Source: CALZIK01 sp945787635 (lineage in GTDB: Bacteria > Acidobacteriota > Thermoanaerobaculia > Multivoradales > JAHEKO01). Taken from it: DNA of 64,000 bases. The translations under genes were made by a program, and so were the position numbers. Shown piece by piece: positions 29,019-36,955 of this stretch; the first letter of the stretch is position 1; each line of letters opens with the position of its first letter. The notes under the pieces are model-generated. The model made no database searches. It saw only the letters and a program-made list of their open reading frames with translations, and was not told the DNA's origin. The stretch is taken from the NCBI GenBank assembly GCA_947259725.1, contig CAMYNM010000016.1:1-64000 (forward strand). The letters run 5' to 3'.

Positions 29019-30281
29019 AAGTGGGCGATTCGGGCTGCGCCGGTCGTCCTTCTTCTGCTGTGCGCCGGGATCGCCTCCGAGCCGGTTCACGCCCAGGTGA
29101 GCTCGGTGAGCCTCACGACGCTGGTCGATCCATCGAGCGTTTTTCGAAAAGAGGGCAAGGTCGTTCCGTTTGCTCTCAACTTCTTCGTCGAGTTTCAGAG
29201 CCTCGATGAGCTGTTCGAGTACATCGACGCGCAGGCGGGGCGCTGGGCGTTCGACGTGGACTCGAAGCGCGAGGCCTTTGCCGACGATCTGCTGCGACGA
29301 GGTGTCGAGAGCCGAGTTATTTCGATGGTCTATCAGGACCCTCATGAAGTCCTGATCACCCACACCGCGGAACAGTTGGCGGCAGCCGTGATGGGTGTGC
29401 GCACCGCCAGCACCCCGTTCGTGTACCGGGGAGAGGACTGGAAACTGGATCTGGCCGGCTACCGAGACGTGTTCCTCGAGCTGCAGGCTCGTTGGAGGTC
29501 AGCTCTCAACTGCTGGAGTGGCTCGAGCTCCGTCGCCGGGCGGGTACTCTCGAACTGGTACATCATCCGGGAGGGGATCGCTCTGTTTGGTGCGGACTAC
29601 GATTCCACGGAGCATTTCTGGCAGGCGGTCAAGTATCACCCTGAGGTTCGGCTCGAGGACCTCTCGGGAATCCTCGACCGGGTCGAGGCGGTTTCGTGGG
29701 GTCCGTGGTTGGAAGCGCTCGGCAGCGATCAGGATGTCTATCTGTCGCACACGTACGCGGTGCACTTTCTGCAACAAAATCTCCTGCATCGCTTGGCGTT
29801 CTTTCGCGACAAGGTCGAGGAGCACGCTCGAGCGTTCGACCGGCCCGTCCGGATTCTCCAACAGCGGGCCGGGGACGAGCCCTGGCGGCTGCGCTTCACC
29901 GCGTTGGAAGAGAAGATTTTTTGGGGCGACCTGGCCGATGTTTTTCATCTGATCTATTACTTCGCACACCGGGGCGATGGACGCTTCCGAAGCCCGGAGC
30001 TCGAGCCCGTGCTGGAGGCTCTTCGGGCTCATCACTTCGACGGCATCTATCTTCCCGGCTACCTCGGCGGCAAGGTGGGTTTCATCAGTCCCGAGCTTCA
30101 GCGGCTCATGTTCGAGATCTGGAGGGTCAAGTTCCTCGAGATGGATCGTTTTCGGGAGGTCATTCGATCTACGGAGGGCTCTCGGCTGCTGCATTTCCTG
30201 AATGACGGTGACTCTCCCGACATCCCGATTCCGGTCTACGTGGGCTTCCTGGAGGAGATTCGGCGGCTGGCGTTGGAGTAG
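28998..30281 (+). CDS. Secreted NADAR-like protein (putative extracytoplasmic N-glycosidase fold), about 427 aa
   Basis: Starts are GTG 28974, ATG 28998 or TTG 29016; the first two overlap an OmpR relic, so the true start may be TTG 29016, giving a classic signal peptide (LKWAIRAAPVVLLLLCAGIA). The middle has VLSNWYIIREGIALFGADYD followed by STEHFWQAVKYHPEV (DNA about 29544-29655). This closely follows the NADAR/YbiA signature: S-N at the first strand, then x-S-x-E-H-x-x-Q-A-x-K. Near the C-terminus LMFEIWRVKFLEMDRF and VIRSTEGSRLLHF match the second NADAR block (vM..al..KF....L...L..T....L.E). About 150 residues separate the blocks, more than normal. NADAR enzymes are normally cytosolic, so secretion is odd. 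Assignment is by motif only. Confidence 0.6.
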   Translation: MGHGYRLKWAIRAAPVVLLLLCAGIASEPVHAQVSSVSLTTLVDPSSVFRKEGKVVPFALNFFVEFQSLDELFEYIDAQAGRWAFDVDSKREAFADDLLRRGVESRVISMVYQDPHEVLITHTAEQLAAAVMGVRTASTPFVYRGEDWKLDLAGYRDVFLELQARWRSALNCWSGSSSVAGRVLSNWYIIREGIALFGADYDSTEHFWQAVKYHPEVRLEDLSGILDRVEAVSWGPWLEALGSDQDVYLSHTYAVHFLQQNLLHRLAFFRDKVEEHARAFDRPVRILQQRAGDEPWRLRFTALEEKIFWGDLADVFHLIYYFAHRGDGRFRSPELEPVLEALRAHHFDGIYLPGYLGGKVGFISPELQRLMFEIWRVKFLEMDRFREVIRSTEGSRLLHFLNDGDSPDIPIPVYVGFLEEIRRLALE

Positions 30282-30351
30282 AACGCGTTTCAAGTGAGCA
30301 TCGGGAAGCTACTCGATAGCTCAACGTCTGCTGGCCGTTATTCGAAACGTC

Positions 30352-31053
30352 ATGAGCACGAACGTCGCAAAGCCCGCCAAGGTGGCGATCATCGGTGCCA
30401 GCGGAACCTACGGCAGGGGGGTCCTCGCCCGGGCCGAGGAGATCGGTGTCGAGGCGGTGGTGATCACGCGATCGCCGCACAAGTTCAAGGACCCGGCGCC
30501 TACGACTACGGTGTTCGAGGCGCAGCTGGACGAAGAGGACAAGTTGCGGGAGGCGATGAGAGGCTGCGATGGCGTGATCTCGGCGCTCGGCGACGACAGA
30601 AAGGAGCGTCCGAAGACGCACAACCTGCCACACGTCTGGGACGCAATGAAAGCTGCCGGGTTGACCAGGTATGTCGGCATGGCTTCCGGAGCGATGATGA
30701 TGCCGGGCGAGAGGCGTGGGGGGTTCCAACGCAGTGTGCACCCGCTGCTGAGCGTGATGAAGCTTTTTGGCGTAGACATGCTGGAACAGAACGAGTGGGA
30801 ACGCGACAGCCTGGTCATGGGCAGAAACGGCGCGGACGGCATCACGTGGGTAATCACCAGGGTGGTGAGGCCCACCGAGACGCCCTTTGTCGGAGCGTAC
30901 GCGCACAAGGACGAGCGCGGTCCGCTGAACTGTTCGATCTACGACCATGGCGACTTTTGTCTGTACTGCTTAGCGTCGAGCGAGTGGGACAAGCTCGCGC
31001 CACATGTCAGTTCCGGGCCACCGCCCGGCACGCGCTGGGAGCCGACGGGCTGA
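30352..31053 (+). CDS. NAD(P)-binding protein, NmrA/atypical SDR type (233 aa)
   Basis: N-terminal Rossmann fold with the dinucleotide motif KVAIIGASGTYGRGVLARA (G-x-x-G-x-x-G). An acidic/basic discriminator follows (VVITRSPHKF), then CDGVISALGDD and the helix with RYVGMASGAMM. It lacks the YxxxK catalytic pair of classical short-chain dehydrogenases, as is usual in the NmrA-like/atypical-5 group, so it may act as reductase or redox sensor. ATG 30352 opens the conserved protein. Directly after its stop comes a decayed beta-propeller fragment. Confidence 0.8.
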   Translation: MSTNVAKPAKVAIIGASGTYGRGVLARAEEIGVEAVVITRSPHKFKDPAPTTTVFEAQLDEEDKLREAMRGCDGVISALGDDRKERPKTHNLPHVWDAMKAAGLTRYVGMASGAMMMPGERRGGFQRSVHPLLSVMKLFGVDMLEQNEWERDSLVMGRNGADGITWVITRVVRPTETPFVGAYAHKDERGPLNCSIYDHGDFCLYCLASSEWDKLAPHVSSGPPPGTRWEPTG

Positions 31054-31327
31054 GGGCTGGCCGTCCGTCCCAACGGAGACCCGGTCGATCTACCGGAGAT
31101 CGAGGTGTTCCGGTTCGGGCAGCGCGCCCGATTCCTACCTGATGAAACGGGACTGGTGTACATGCGCGGCCAGTGGCCGGCTCAGGAGCAGCCGCCCACT
31201 CACCCGCCTGGACTCGGCAGCCACGATGTGGACTTTCGACATCACGCCCGATGGCAAGCGGATCGTGTTTGATCGATTGAGCGAAGACTCGGATATCGTG
31301 TTGATCGAACTGGCGCCACCCAGGTGA
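31054..31327 (+). pseudogene. TolB/WD40-type beta-propeller C-terminal fragment, frameshifted
   Basis: The first frame (from 31054) reads VFRFGQRARFLPDETGLVYM, a propeller blade. The second frame (to the stop at 31325-31327) reads PLTRLDSAATMWTFDITPDG, then KRIVFDRLSEDSDIVLIELA, the typical last blade of acidobacterial kinase/TolB proteins. The frameshift lies near 31190. No upstream blades or kinase domain remain. The fragment abuts the stop codon of the preceding gene with no spacer, as expected for a deletion scar. Confidence 0.75.
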
Positions 31328-31371
31328 TCTGTTGCCGAAGCGAGTGAAGTGTCGATTCGACCCGGACAAGC

Positions 31372-33090
31372 GTGAGGCCATTGAAAACCATTAGCTACTT
31401 CGCCTCGTTCGCGATCGCCGCTTCGCTGCTTCTGTCGTGCGGCCAACGAGAACCGGTCGATCTCGTCATTCGCAACGCGACGATCGTCGATGTCGAGAGC
31501 GGAGAGCTGAACACCGGCCGAGCGGTGGTCGTAAGGGATGGAGTCATTACCGACATCGTCTCCTCCAAACGGGCCTCCGCCTACGATGCGGCGACTCAGG
31601 TAGACGCCACCGGGGGCTTCTTGATGCCGGCGCTGGCCGACGCGCACGTCCACCTCGAGGATCCCAGCGAGTTGGAGAGCTATCTGCGCTACGGAGTCGG
31701 CCTGGTCGTCAATATGGCCGGCGCGCCGATGCACCTGGGCCTACGCGAGGCGATCGAGGAGGGTCGGCGAGTGGCCCCGAGAATCGTCACGGTTGGGCCG
31801 ACCTTGGATGGCTCGAGGCCCACCAACCCACTGTTCACATCTGTCACACCCGAGACGGCTGCCGACATCGTGGCGTGGATCGCCGATCAGGGGTATGACG
31901 CGGTCAAGGTCTATCAACAGCTCGAGGCGGAGACCCTGAGCGCCATCGTGCAGGCGGCCGAGTCGAGAGAATTGATCACTACGGGGCACGTCTCACGAAG
32001 CACGGGCATCCTGGGCGCACTCGACGCCGGTCTGCGCTACATCGCCCACGGTGAAGAGCTAGCCTTCGAGAGCTTCGACCAAGAGACCGGGCGCTACGAT
32101 CGCAGCCGGATCCCCGCGCTCGCCGATCTGCTCTCCGACCGTGGCGTCACCGTGACGCCGATGATCGACTACCTGGAGCAGGTGCCTGATCAGGTTCTCG
32201 CCCTCGAGGCGTTTCTCGAATCGGATCCATTGAGCTTGGTGCCCGCGGGCATGAGGCTCTCCTTCGGTCCCCGTCAGGGCTGGTTTTCGGGCCGCGACGA
32301 GCCGGAGGCTTTCGCCGAGCAGATGGCCGACGTTGCTGGCTTCGTGGCGGAGCTGACAGCCGCGCTCAACGCTCGGGGAGTGCCGCTGATCCTGGGAACC
32401 GACGCCGGGTTTGGCGGCGCGATTCCCGGCTTCGGCGTGCATCGGGAGCTCCACAGCCTGGTGAGAGCGGGCTTGTCGGAACTGGAGGCACTGCAGACGG
32501 CAACACTCAACGTGGGGCGCTATCTGCAAGAGATCGATCCGAACCGCACCCCATGGGGACGGATCGAGCCGGGTTTCAGCGCCGATCTTCTCCTTTTGGG
32601 GCGAGATCCTCTCGCCGGGATCTCGGCGACAGAGCAGATCGAGGGCGTGGCGCTCGCCGGACGCTGGCATACGCGCGATGATCTGCTCCAGCTCGAGGGG
32701 CAGCTGCGTGCTCGGCAATCGTCCGTGCTGCCCCATGCGCAGCGTTTCGAAGACGCGTTCGCTGAAGGCGACGTCGCCGCTACACGTGAGGCCCTTGACT
32801 CAGCGTCGCCCGACCTCGGCGACGACACGCTGGTCAGCCCTTCCAACTGCATCTTCCTCGGCTATCGCTTCTACTACCGGGGGCGGCGCGAGCTGGCTGG
32901 AGACCTCTATGAGATCTGCGCCGAGATGCACCCCGACTCAGCGCCGCTCTGGTGGCACATCGGACAAGCAAGGGAAGACAGCGACTTCGTCCAAGGCGCG
33001 ATCCAGGCCTACTCACGGGCGCTCGAGGCCAACCCTTGGTACCGGCAGCCTGCCGAGGCGATCCGCAGCCTGGAAGAGCGTACTGATTGA
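31372..33090 (+). CDS. Lipoprotein amidohydrolase (imidazolonepropionase/prolidase-like) with C-terminal TPR-like tail (572 aa)
   Basis: Metal-dependent hydrolase anchored as a lipoprotein (lipobox L-L-S-C, C23). Binuclear centre ligands are visible: H92 and H94 (DAHVHLED), candidate carboxylated K179 (YDAVKVYQ), H206 (TTGHVS), H226 (YIAHGEE) and D344 (LGTDAGFG). Flanking N- and C-terminal strands form the usual composite beta-sandwich (LVIRNATIVDVESG; GRIEPGFSADLLLLGRDP). After about residue 440 an about 130-residue helical extension resembles TPR repeats (FQGAIQAYSRALEANPWY-like). Substrate may be a dipeptide or cyclic amide; not determinable. The start is GTG 31372. Confidence 0.85.
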   Translation: MRPLKTISYFASFAIAASLLLSCGQREPVDLVIRNATIVDVESGELNTGRAVVVRDGVITDIVSSKRASAYDAATQVDATGGFLMPALADAHVHLEDPSELESYLRYGVGLVVNMAGAPMHLGLREAIEEGRRVAPRIVTVGPTLDGSRPTNPLFTSVTPETAADIVAWIADQGYDAVKVYQQLEAETLSAIVQAAESRELITTGHVSRSTGILGALDAGLRYIAHGEELAFESFDQETGRYDRSRIPALADLLSDRGVTVTPMIDYLEQVPDQVLALEAFLESDPLSLVPAGMRLSFGPRQGWFSGRDEPEAFAEQMADVAGFVAELTAALNARGVPLILGTDAGFGGAIPGFGVHRELHSLVRAGLSELEALQTATLNVGRYLQEIDPNRTPWGRIEPGFSADLLLLGRDPLAGISATEQIEGVALAGRWHTRDDLLQLEGQLRARQSSVLPHAQRFEDAFAEGDVAATREALDSASPDLGDDTLVSPSNCIFLGYRFYYRGRRELAGDLYEICAEMHPDSAPLWWHIGQAREDSDFVQGAIQAYSRALEANPWYRQPAEAIRSLEERTD

Positions 33091-33324
33091 ACCCGTCCGC
33101 TAGGTAGCGCGAAGCCTCCGCGCGGCAACGCTCATGCCCCTGTTGGCCTCTCTCGATCCGACCACGTAGTAGACGCTCGACGGCGCTACGCGAAGCTGGT
33201 CGAAGACGCGGAACCTGCCGCCCACACCGTGCCTCTCAGCAGGTATGAACGAAGCCGGGAACGGGTCGGCAGATTCCAGTCCGGAACCAGCGGCCGCCCC
33301 GGCAGAACGACAGGAGGAACTAAA

Positions 33325-33870
33325 ATGACTCTCAATCGAAAAGCCCTTCCAGTCTTCGCCATGATTGCGGCCGTCGCTGTTGTGGCCGCTCCGGCCGTCG
33401 CGCAGCGCAGCGGTCAGGGCACAGCTCAGCAGGGTGCCAATCAGCAGATCGGCCAGCAGATGGCTCAGCAACAGGCGGCGGCTCAGCAACAGCAATTGGC
33501 CCAGATGGACCAGACCATGCAGCGGTTGCACCAGCTCGACCAGCAGGCCACAAAGCTGGCCCAGAACGCGGCTCAGCGGGCCAGCCAAGCGGGTGCCGGC
33601 CGAGCTGGGGTCGGAAACTACGGCGCTCGCGACCAGTCCATGCAGCAGCTCTGCGACTCCGTGGCGAATCTCGCCGGTGACATGACCAAGACCATGGACC
33701 GTATCCATCAGAACTTGCAGGACCCTGCCTTCGTCCAGAACAAGGACGCTATGAAGGACATGGATCGCCTGCGTGTGCATGTCGAGGACATGGCCGGACC
33801 GCTCGAGGATGCCCTCAAGACGATGGACCGCCTCCAGCAGCACATTCACGCGCCGGGCAGCGGCAGCTGA
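33325..33870 (+). CDS. Secreted glutamine-rich coiled-coil protein (181 aa)
   Basis: The frame is open from 33229, but ATG 33325 has a strong AGGAGG at 33313 and starts a clean signal peptide (ALPVFAMIAAVAVVAAPAVA). The mature N-terminus is a Gln/Ala-rich stretch (residues about 27-70) with heptad-like spacing, and the rest is helical with repeated M-D-R and H-x-x-L patterns (MTKTMDRIHQNLQDP; ALKTMDRLQQHIHAP). One cysteine. No family recognised; it may be a periplasmic coiled-coil partner of the outer-membrane protein that begins 18 bp downstream. Confidence 0.7.
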   Translation: MTLNRKALPVFAMIAAVAVVAAPAVAQRSGQGTAQQGANQQIGQQMAQQQAAAQQQQLAQMDQTMQRLHQLDQQATKLAQNAAQRASQAGAGRAGVGNYGARDQSMQQLCDSVANLAGDMTKTMDRIHQNLQDPAFVQNKDAMKDMDRLRVHVEDMAGPLEDALKTMDRLQQHIHAPGSGS

Positions 33871-33888
33871 GTGCCTGAGGGGCCAACC

Positions 33889-34779
33889 ATGGAGACAACA
33901 CGGACGGCCCTGGTGGTTCTGGCCGCGGCGGCTCTCGCCGCCGCGGCTGGGGCTGCGATGGGGCAGGAATCTCAACTCACCTACAGCGGCTCATTGCAGT
34001 TCGCTTCGGGCGACTACACCTTGAGCGAGACGACGAGCAGCTTTCTTCTTTTCAACGGCTTTTCCTACCGCAAGGGAAAGTGGAACTTGACAGCCAGCAT
34101 TCCGCTGATTGAGCAGGATTCGCCGTACGTCACCTACGTGGGCGGAGCTCCGGTGCCTTCGGGTCGGCGCCAAGGCGTCGAGACAGGAAGTACCGGCACT
34201 GCGGGAATCAGCGGTGTGGGTTCAGCCAACAGCTCGGGTACCGGGAGAGGTGGAACGGTCATCGTGCCGGATCCCCAGACTCTGGACTTCAACGAGACCG
34301 GGCTCGGCGACCCTGTGTTTCGCGCCGAGTTTGCCGTATCCCAGAGTCAGATCTCCGGGATGAGATTTGGTGTCTACGGCACCGCAAAACCCCCTCTGGC
34401 CGACGAAGACAGTGGCTTCGGCACCGGGGAGTGGGACTATGGGGCCGGGATCACGGTGTCGAAGAGGGCAGGATCGGTCCTTTTCCTGGCCGATCTCGGC
34501 TACTGGATCTTCGGCGATCTGCCGGATTTCGAGCTCCAAGACCCCGTCGCCTATAGCCTTGGTTTGGGACACTCGCTCGTGGGCGGCCGTTACTCCGTGC
34601 TGGGCTCGGTGTCGGGCTACACGGAAACCGTAGATGGTGTCGACGGCCCGATCGAAGCCGGCCTCACCGTCAGCAGGTTCAACAACTCGGGTCGCAGCTT
34701 CAACGTGACGCTGTCGGCCGGCCTGACCGAGTCCGCTCCGGACTACGCACTGTCCACCGGCTGGCGAGTGGGTCTCTAA
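33889..34779 (+). CDS. Outer-membrane beta-barrel protein, MetA-pathway/porin-like (296 aa)
   Basis: ATG 33889 (AGGGGCCAACC before it) is preferred to GTG 33871, which abuts the previous stop. A signal peptide is followed by alternating strands with aromatic girdles (SSFLLFNGFSYRKGKWNLTA; GMRFGVYGTAKPPL; GSVLFLADLGYWIFGDLPDF) and a glycine/serine-rich loop near residues 95-125. The pattern matches proteins annotated as phenol-degradation MetA-like outer-membrane transporters, though the final residue is Leu and not the usual aromatic. It is operonic with the Gln-rich secreted protein. Substrate unknown. Confidence 0.7.
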   Translation: METTRTALVVLAAAALAAAAGAAMGQESQLTYSGSLQFASGDYTLSETTSSFLLFNGFSYRKGKWNLTASIPLIEQDSPYVTYVGGAPVPSGRRQGVETGSTGTAGISGVGSANSSGTGRGGTVIVPDPQTLDFNETGLGDPVFRAEFAVSQSQISGMRFGVYGTAKPPLADEDSGFGTGEWDYGAGITVSKRAGSVLFLADLGYWIFGDLPDFELQDPVAYSLGLGHSLVGGRYSVLGSVSGYTETVDGVDGPIEAGLTVSRFNNSGRSFNVTLSAGLTESAPDYALSTGWRVGL

Positions 34780-34797
34780 CAGCTCGTGATTGAATTG

Positions 34798-34911
34798 AAG
34801 GCCAAGGAGGTTGCAATGTGTTTGTCGCGAGTTTTGACGGTTGTGTTGCTCGTATCCGGAGGCGCAGCATTTGCCCAGGATGCGCGCGCGCGAATCTCCT
34901 TGCCGCGCTGA
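34798..34911 (+). pseudogene. Decayed copy of the pentahaem-cytochrome leader (signal peptide only)
   Basis: From the SD (GGCCAAGGAGGTTGCAATG) through the signal peptide this closely parallels 10321-10415: MCLSRVLTVVLLVSGGAAFA here against MPSSQVLVVLFLVVGGTALA there, both followed by Q-D-A. The similarity ends right after the signal cleavage site, and the frame stops at 34909-34911. All haem motifs are gone. It is joined to the end of a sigma54-type regulator. Confidence 0.75.
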
Positions 34912-35024
34912 AAGAGAGCAACTGGCGCGTCTACGGCGCTGACGGCGCAGCTGCACTTCTCGGCGTAAAGCCCAGCACGTTGGCCTCGCGGATCAAGAAG
35001 ATGGGCCTCGAAAAGCCGAGTTAG
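34890..35024 (+). pseudogene. Sigma54-dependent regulator C-terminal Fis-type HTH fragment
   Basis: Translation in frame 34890 gives ANLLAALKESNWRVYGADGA then AALLGVKPSTLASRIKKMGL and E-K-P-S stop. This is the characteristic Fis-like helix-turn-helix ending of FhlA/NorR-type enhancer-binding proteins. The AAA+ and receiver or GAF domains are absent. It overlaps the dead cytochrome leader in another frame, so both are relics joined at about 34888. Confidence 0.85.
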
Positions 35025-35058
35025 CTGCGGGGTCAGAAAAGTGGTTTCTGTCCCGCAG
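35025..35058. repeat. Compound hairpin, possible REP-like element or terminator
   Basis: Near-perfect inverted repeat directly after the stop of the HTH relic: CTGCGGG (35025-35031) pairs with CCCGCAG (35052-35058), and inside it CAGAAA (35034-35039) pairs with TTTCTG (35045-35050). G32-T51 can wobble and T33 is bulged, leaving a 5-nt loop. There is no T-run, so REP-type repeat or processed hairpin is more likely than an intrinsic terminator. Confidence 0.6.
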
Positions 35059-35087
35059 ATTCAGCCCAATCCGGTGGTTCCAGGGGG

Positions 35088-35570
35088 TCATTCGAGTCGC
35101 AGCGCGAGCGTGAGCAGGACGGCCGTCACGAGCGGGGCGATCGTGCGCACGTGGTTCATTCTCACCCATTCTTCGAGGTAGGTCGCCCAGTAGGCAATCC
35201 CCGCGGCACTGTTGGGATCGAGGCTGTCCAGCATGTTGTTGCGGGGAACGTGATAGCCGATCGTGACCAGCACGACACCAACGATGTAGAGCGCGCCGGC
35301 GATGAGCTGGTACTTCGCGCCCGGGTCTTGGAGGTGCAGGGCCGCGTAGATCGCCAGCACGAGGCACGCGACGCCCGTGCCGAACAGCAGCAGCATGAAC
35401 AGCGGCGTCGGCGCCTCCCTGTTGATCGCCTGCATGGCGGCGGCCCCATGCGCGGGGGCGAGGCGCTTCAAACCTGCCATGGTGAACGTAGAGAAGGTGA
35501 AGAACGCCCCTGCCGCCGCGGCAGAGCCGACGGCGCAGAGGATCGTCATTGTTTGGGCGAAGCCGCTCAT
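35088..35570 (-). CDS. DUF1772 (anthrone oxygenase-like) membrane protein (160 aa)
   Basis: Four hydrophobic segments (TMTILCAVGSAAAAGAFFTF; PLFMLLLFGTGVACLVLAIY; LIAGALYIVGVVLVTIGYHV; IAPLVTAVLLTLAL) with conserved VPRNNMLD and a W-x-x-Y-x-x-W-x-R-M-N-H-V-R block, matching DUF1772. Distant relatives are anthrone oxygenases of polyketide pathways, but in bacteria this family mostly accompanies NmrA-like reductases. The start overlaps the stop of the upstream SnoaL-NmrA gene by 4 nt (ATGA), so the two are co-translated. Confidence 0.87.
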   Translation of the reverse strand: MSGFAQTMTILCAVGSAAAAGAFFTFSTFTMAGLKRLAPAHGAAAMQAINREAPTPLFMLLLFGTGVACLVLAIYAALHLQDPGAKYQLIAGALYIVGVVLVTIGYHVPRNNMLDSLDPNSAAGIAYWATYLEEWVRMNHVRTIAPLVTAVLLTLALRLE

Positions 35571-36829
35571 GAGACCTTCCGCTCCAGGTCCCAGGCACCT
35601 GTGGCCGCAGTGTCGTGAGCGTAGTCGGCGAAGTCACGCGGTGGCCGGCCGAGCGCCCGCTCGACGCCGTCGGTGAGGTACGAGTTGCGACCGTCGAGCA
35701 CCTCGGCGATCAACTCGGCGATGGGCACGGCTTCCTCTTCGGGCATCCCGTGGGTGACGAGCTCGCTGGCGTATTCCTTGGGAGTCACCGGGGTGTACCG
35801 CACCTCCCGGCCGATGGCCGTGCCGAGCTCGCCGGCAGCCTCGGCGAGGGTCAGGAGGCGAGGGCCCGTCAGCTCGTACAGCTGTCCGATGTGGCGGTCG
35901 TCGGTCAGGGCGGCGAAGACGACGTCGGCGATGTCGTCGGCATCCAGAAACGGCTCGGCGGTGTCGCCGCCGGGCATGGCAAGCACGCCGTGGCGCACGG
36001 GCTCGACGAAGGTCTCGCTGAAATTCTGGTTGAAGAAGGCGCAGCGCACGAGGGTCCAGTCGGCGCCCGAGTTCTCCACGCGCAGCTCGGCTTGCCGGGC
36101 GCCTTCTTCGCCCCGGCCGGAGAGCAGCACGAGCCGCCGCACGCCGTTGGCGACGGCGAGATCGGCGAATGCGCCGACGGTGTCGGCTGCCCCGGGAAAG
36201 GCCAGGTCGGGGTAGTAGGTGATGTAGGCCGCGTCGACGCCCGACAACGCGGGAGCCCACGTGGCCTGGTCTTGCCAGTCGAACCGGGTCTCGCCCGATC
36301 GGGACGCGGCCCGCACCGGATACCCGGCCGCGGTGAGCCGGTCGACGACCCGCCGGCCGGTCTTGCCGCTGGCGCCGAGCACCAGGGTGGTACGAGCGGT
36401 TGGGGCGGTCGGGGTGTCTGGGGTGGTGTCGGCACCGAGCTGACTGATGAGCGTTGCCGAGTCGTAGTACTCCCATTCCTCCGCGATCTGCCCGTCCTCG
36501 AAGCGACTGACGATTGCGATCGGCAGCTCGATCTTCGCGCCGGAGGGCGCCAAGCCCATCAGGTCGCCGTCGTGGGTCCCGGTCGCGACCATGGTCAGCG
36601 CGACCAGATCACCCTGAGCGATCTCGGAGGTGATCTCGGCGCGCAGATCGGAGAAGGCGGCCCGGAACTCGCCGATGATGCGCTGGGCACCCTCGGGACC
36701 CTCGGCCTCGGCGCCACCGGGTCCGTGGTAACGGTATTCGGGATGCATCACCTCGGCGACCGTGGCCATGCGCCCGTGATTGACCGCCTCGTTGACGACA
36801 CGCTTTGCGACCTCTGCATTCGTAGACAT
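35567..36829 (-). CDS. Fusion of SnoaL-like ester-cyclase domain and NmrA-type NAD(P)-binding domain (420 aa)
   Basis: ATG 36829 with AGGAGG upstream is chosen over a longer frame. Residues 1-125 form a SnoaL/ester-cyclase fold (PEYRYHGPGGAEAEG; VALTMVATGTHDGDLMGLAP; FEDGQIAEEWEYYD). After a Thr/Pro linker, residues 140-420 form an NmrA/QOR2-like atypical SDR (TLVLGASGKTGRRVVDRLTA; RRLVLLSGRGEEGA; FFNQNFSE), the kind that senses or reduces quinones with NADPH. The two domains usually occur as separate genes. It is divergent from an AraC regulator at 36956 and coupled to DUF1772, forming a likely acquired three-gene module. Confidence 0.88.
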   Translation of the reverse strand: MSTNAEVAKRVVNEAVNHGRMATVAEVMHPEYRYHGPGGAEAEGPEGAQRIIGEFRAAFSDLRAEITSEIAQGDLVALTMVATGTHDGDLMGLAPSGAKIELPIAIVSRFEDGQIAEEWEYYDSATLISQLGADTTPDTPTAPTARTTLVLGASGKTGRRVVDRLTAAGYPVRAASRSGETRFDWQDQATWAPALSGVDAAYITYYPDLAFPGAADTVGAFADLAVANGVRRLVLLSGRGEEGARQAELRVENSGADWTLVRCAFFNQNFSETFVEPVRHGVLAMPGGDTAEPFLDADDIADVVFAALTDDRHIGQLYELTGPRLLTLAEAAGELGTAIGREVRYTPVTPKEYASELVTHGMPEEEAVPIAELIAEVLDGRNSYLTDGVERALGRPPRDFADYAHDTAATGAWDLERKVS

Positions 36830-36955
36830 TTCTGGGCTCCTCCTGGTTTGGTTGGTTCGGGATCGGTTCGTCATGCGAGCAATGTAGACGCGGTTCCCAT
36901 GACGGTCCATGGCTCAGATGCTCAACTTCATGTTCAGTCGTCCATAATTAGGGAT

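Noticed and set aside
33100..33324. Minus-strand end of a long frame with a protein-like tail
   Set aside because: The frame runs antisense through the Gln-rich gene and no family was recognised; only the gap part looks peptide-like.
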